In this document: piece after piece, positions 5,209 to 7,477 of the stretch
Position numbering within the stretch: the first letter of the stretch is position 1
How the letters are laid out: every line of letters starts with the position of its first letter
NCBI GenBank assembly: GCA_002436505.1
Contig: DJML01000081.1
Location: forward strand, 1 to 7,477
Reading direction: 5' to 3'
Length of the DNA stretch: 7,477 nucleotides
Origin: Bacteroidetes bacterium UBA6491
GTDB taxonomy: Bacteria; Bacteroidota; Bacteroidia; NS11-12g; UBA9320
The notes under the pieces: model-generated
Told to the model about the DNA's origin: nothing
Databases searched by the model: none
Seen by the model: the letters and a program-made list of their open reading frames with translations, nothing else
Program-made: the position numbers and the translations under genes

Positions 5209-6558
5209 ATGCCAAATGGACAAAATGACATCAAGGTCAATGAACGTTATACAAACAGTGCAGACAGGAAATTGAGGATATTACTGATCACATATTATTG
5301 GCCACCTGCCGGGGGCGTTGCGGTACAAAGATGGATGAAATTTGCAGATCTTATCAGCAGGGAGAAAGATGTGGAAATTGTTGTCTATACTGTTGCTAAC
5401 CCTGATTACCCAGAGGTCGATGAGCAGCAATTGAGGGATGTTGATCACCTGACAACCTGGAAAAGACGAATATTTGAACCGTATGCTTTGTTCCGGTTGT
5501 TCACCGGCAGGAAAAGAAAATATAAAGTACAGCAGGAATTTGCGACCTCTTCAAATAAGAGATCCATCGACAAACTTGCTATTTGGATCCGCGGTAATTT
5601 CTTTATCCCCGATGCAAGAAAATTTTGGATCGCCCCTTCAGTAAGGTTCTTAAGAAAGAAATGGAAGGAAGGATCATTTGATTGTGTTGTTACAAATGGC
5701 ACTCCGCATTCCGTACATCTGATCGCACTGGAATTAAAAAGGTACTTTAAATTCCGCTGGATAGCTGACTTTAGGGACCCATGGACAAAGGTGGATTATT
5801 TCGAGGATCTGCATTTGTCCAAACGCGCCAGGCAAAGGCACATTGATCTGGAGAAAAAGGTCCTTGATACCGCTGACCACGTGGTTACGGTGAGCCCTGC
5901 CTGGGCGAAGGATTTTGAAGAACTTGGTGCAAGGAATGTCTCTGTTGTTACCAATGGGTATGATCCTGCTGACTTTGCGCCGATACCAACTCAATTGGAC
6001 AGAAAATTCTCAATAGCGCATGTCGGAAATCTGAATAACCGCAGGAATAAATTGGTCTTTTGGAAAGTTCTGAAACGTCTCTGTAATGAGATCGATGGGT
6101 TTGAGAAGGATCTTGTTGTTAAACTGGTTGGAGGGGTAGACCCTGGAGTAAGGGCAGTTGTCGATCAATTTGATCTTAATGATCAGGTAGAATTCGTGGG
6201 CCCGGTCAATCATTCAGATGCCATCAGGTATATGAAAAATGCCCGGTTACTGCTTCTGTTAGTGGGGGATGACAGCCTTTCCGAAGGAAGGATACCCGCT
6301 AAAGTTTTTGAGTATATGGCAGCTCATCGTCCGGTACTTGCGATAACGCCTAATAAAAGTGATGTTAAGACGGTCATTCAGAACGCGGGAGCAGGGACAT
6401 GCATCGACGATAAAAACACCGAGGAAGAATTGTACACAACTGTCCGAAAAGAATTCGAGCGGTTTAAAAATGATGAACCGTTTTCTGCTGACGTACATAC
6501 AGAACAGTTCACTCGCAGTTCCCTTGCGAACAAAATGTTGCAGATAATAAAGGGTTAA
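5209..6558 (+). CDS. Glycosyltransferase, GT4-like (GT-B fold)
   Basis: This 449-residue enzyme probably transfers a sugar from a nucleotide-sugar donor to a glycan or lipid acceptor at the cytoplasmic side of the membrane. The N-terminal Rossmann half starts with LRILLITYYWPPAGGVAVQR at residues 22-41, the glycine-rich acceptor-side loop typical of Bacteroidota GT4 proteins, and includes ADFRDPW at 186-192. The linker VTVSPAWAKDF (226-236) and VVTNGYDPADF (246-256) lead into the C-terminal donor-binding half, with HVGNL at 271-275, LVGG at 306-309, and PAKVFEYMAAHRPVLA at 363-378, where K365 and E368 are the expected nucleotide-sugar contacts. There are no transmembrane helices. The ATG at 5209 gives about 20 polar residues before the fold; no other in-frame ATG precedes the core. 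The gene diverges from the flippase and converges on YfhO with 2 bp between stops. Donor and acceptor sugars are unknown. Confidence 0.9.
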   Translation: MPNGQNDIKVNERYTNSADRKLRILLITYYWPPAGGVAVQRWMKFADLISREKDVEIVVYTVANPDYPEVDEQQLRDVDHLTTWKRRIFEPYALFRLFTGRKRKYKVQQEFATSSNKRSIDKLAIWIRGNFFIPDARKFWIAPSVRFLRKKWKEGSFDCVVTNGTPHSVHLIALELKRYFKFRWIADFRDPWTKVDYFEDLHLSKRARQRHIDLEKKVLDTADHVVTVSPAWAKDFEELGARNVSVVTNGYDPADFAPIPTQLDRKFSIAHVGNLNNRRNKLVFWKVLKRLCNEIDGFEKDLVVKLVGGVDPGVRAVVDQFDLNDQVEFVGPVNHSDAIRYMKNARLLLLLVGDDSLSEGRIPAKVFEYMAAHRPVLAITPNKSDVKTVIQNAGAGTCIDDKNTEEELYTTVRKEFERFKNDEPFSADVHTEQFTRSSLANKMLQIIKG

Positions 6559-6560
6559 GA

Positions 6561-7477
6561 TTAATTCTCAGCCTTCCCTTCAGATACTGTTTTCAACCCC
6601 AGCCACGCTGGTTTCTTGAAGTAGGCAAATCCGTTAAGCAGGATCAACAATATCACCAATGCTGATGAAGCCATCGATATCTTTTCCCCTGTATAATAGG
6701 ACTGCGGTCTGAATTCAAACCGGATCGTGTGTTTCCCTTCAGGAACGATCAAACCACGCAGAATGTAATTTGCCCTGAAATGATCCACAGGATCATCGTC
6801 GATATATGCTTGCCAACCTTTATCTGGCCCGTACCATACTTCAGAAAAAATTGCCATGTGTTCACCTGAGAGAGAACTTGTCTCATAGATCAGTTTATTA
6901 GGTTCATAGGAGGTCAGTTCTATTGATCCTTCAGAAGCATAATTCTCTTTAAATTGAATATCAGGGAATTCTGAAGTAAGGACTACTGCGTCCTTTTTCT
7001 CATTGAAGTCTGTGTCCTTTCCAATGGCATTAATTTCTTCATTTGGCGAGCTTACTGTTAGCGTATTGCTTACAAACCATGCAGTTCCATTTGCACTTCC
7101 AAGCGGGATGACAATGTTCCTGGGTTGTTGTCCTTCGGCCTGCTGGTTCTGAATAACATATTTGGTGTTGAACATATTCAGAACCTTCATGTTATTCTGA
7201 GCAATATGATATTCAATAATATCCTGAATTCTCTGCAATTTAGCGGCGTGATATCCATTCAGGGCATTGTGAAAATAGGAAGCATCAGCGGATGAAAACG
7301 GATCACCCGGAGACATATCAAGAACACGATAATAGCCTCTGCCTTTAGGCTCCATGCTGATGATCTGATTGTCAACCGGTCTTAGAGTGTATCCATCGGC
7401 ACTTGTTCGTCCGCTTTTGAATGTATTATGGTTTAAGTAACGCGTTCCAATGCCGGCCATGTCAATTAACACAAGCC
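6561..7477 (-). CDS. YfhO-family membrane protein, C-terminal part
   Basis: The gene runs off the right edge; about 305 C-terminal residues are visible, the frame stays open to the last full codon, and no true start is in view. An internal GTG or ATG near the edge should not be taken as the start. The visible part begins at the end of a probable membrane helix (LVLID), then RYLNHNTF. A long extracytoplasmic domain follows, with family-typical segments: SYFHNALNGYHAAKLQRIQD, MFNTKYVIQ, then FSEVWYGPDKGWQAYIDDDP and RANYILRGLIVPEGKHTIRF. One transmembrane helix (SMASSALVILLILLNGFAYF) lies about 20-38 residues before the C-terminus, followed by a short basic tail. YfhO proteins are large multi-spanning proteins that, in Firmicutes, help glycosylate lipoteichoic acid and are related to GT-C enzymes; in Bacteroidota they are common beside glycan genes but their role is not settled. 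The neighbouring glycosyltransferase and flippase agree with an envelope-glycan role. Confidence 0.85.
   Translation of the reverse strand, partial: LVLIDMAGIGTRYLNHNTFKSGRTSADGYTLRPVDNQIISMEPKGRGYYRVLDMSPGDPFSSADASYFHNALNGYHAAKLQRIQDIIEYHIAQNNMKVLNMFNTKYVIQNQQAEGQQPRNIVIPLGSANGTAWFVSNTLTVSSPNEEINAIGKDTDFNEKKDAVVLTSEFPDIQFKENYASEGSIELTSYEPNKLIYETSSLSGEHMAIFSEVWYGPDKGWQAYIDDDPVDHFRANYILRGLIVPEGKHTIRFEFRPQSYYTGEKISMASSALVILLILLNGFAYFKKPAWLGLKTVSEGKAEN

Noticed and set aside
5445..6498. Several 67-86-codon minus-strand ORFs opposite the glycosyltransferase
   Set aside because: All are antisense to a continuous GT4 coding sequence, and none shows a domain, signal peptide or start context.

Overview
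The window looks like ordinary chromosomal DNA from a member of the Bacteroidota, probably of the Cytophagales type. The reasons are a moderately AT-rich composition, no Shine-Dalgarno sequences in front of genes, several perfect matches to the Bacteroidota -7 promoter element TAnnTTTG, and proteins of typical Bacteroidota form: an ObgE without a C-terminal OCT domain, a 190-residue short-LID adenylate kinase, a YfhO-family membrane protein, and a TrxR-like ferredoxin-NADP reductase. The genus-level placement is inference.

Layout. (1) 1-132, minus: the first 44 codons of an ABC-transporter ATPase, cut by the left edge. (2) 133-510: a 378-bp divergent intergenic region with three small hairpins, a 26-codon ORF and candidate promoters facing both ways. 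(3) 511-1863, plus: a two-gene redox operon, a ferredoxin-NADP reductase followed 9 bp later by an adrenodoxin-type [2Fe-2S] ferredoxin. (4) 1860-3434, minus: adk followed 9 bp later by obgE, a housekeeping operon whose last stop codon overlaps the ferredoxin stop codon tail to tail by 4 bp. (5) 3566-5041, minus: a 14-helix polysaccharide/lipid-linked oligosaccharide flippase. (6) 5209-6558, plus: a GT4-type glycosyltransferase, divergent from the flippase. (7) 6561-7477, minus: the C-terminal part of a YfhO-family membrane protein, cut by the right edge; its stop codon lies 2 bp from the glycosyltransferase stop.

How the genes work together. The reductase and ferredoxin probably form an NADPH-to-[2Fe-2S] electron relay; no terminal acceptor (P450, oxygenase, desaturase) is in view. 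Adk and ObgE are nucleotide-metabolism and ribosome-assembly housekeeping proteins. The flippase, glycosyltransferase and YfhO protein form an envelope-glycan neighbourhood, but they lie on opposite strands and so are not one operon.

I found no mobile element, CRISPR array, tRNA or rRNA, and no clear sign of an undescribed system. The points worth a second look are small: two possible leader ORFs, overlapping hairpins in front of the redox operon, inverted repeats around the adk promoter, a 14-bp palindrome before the glycosyltransferase, and two very tight convergent gene ends with no visible terminator.
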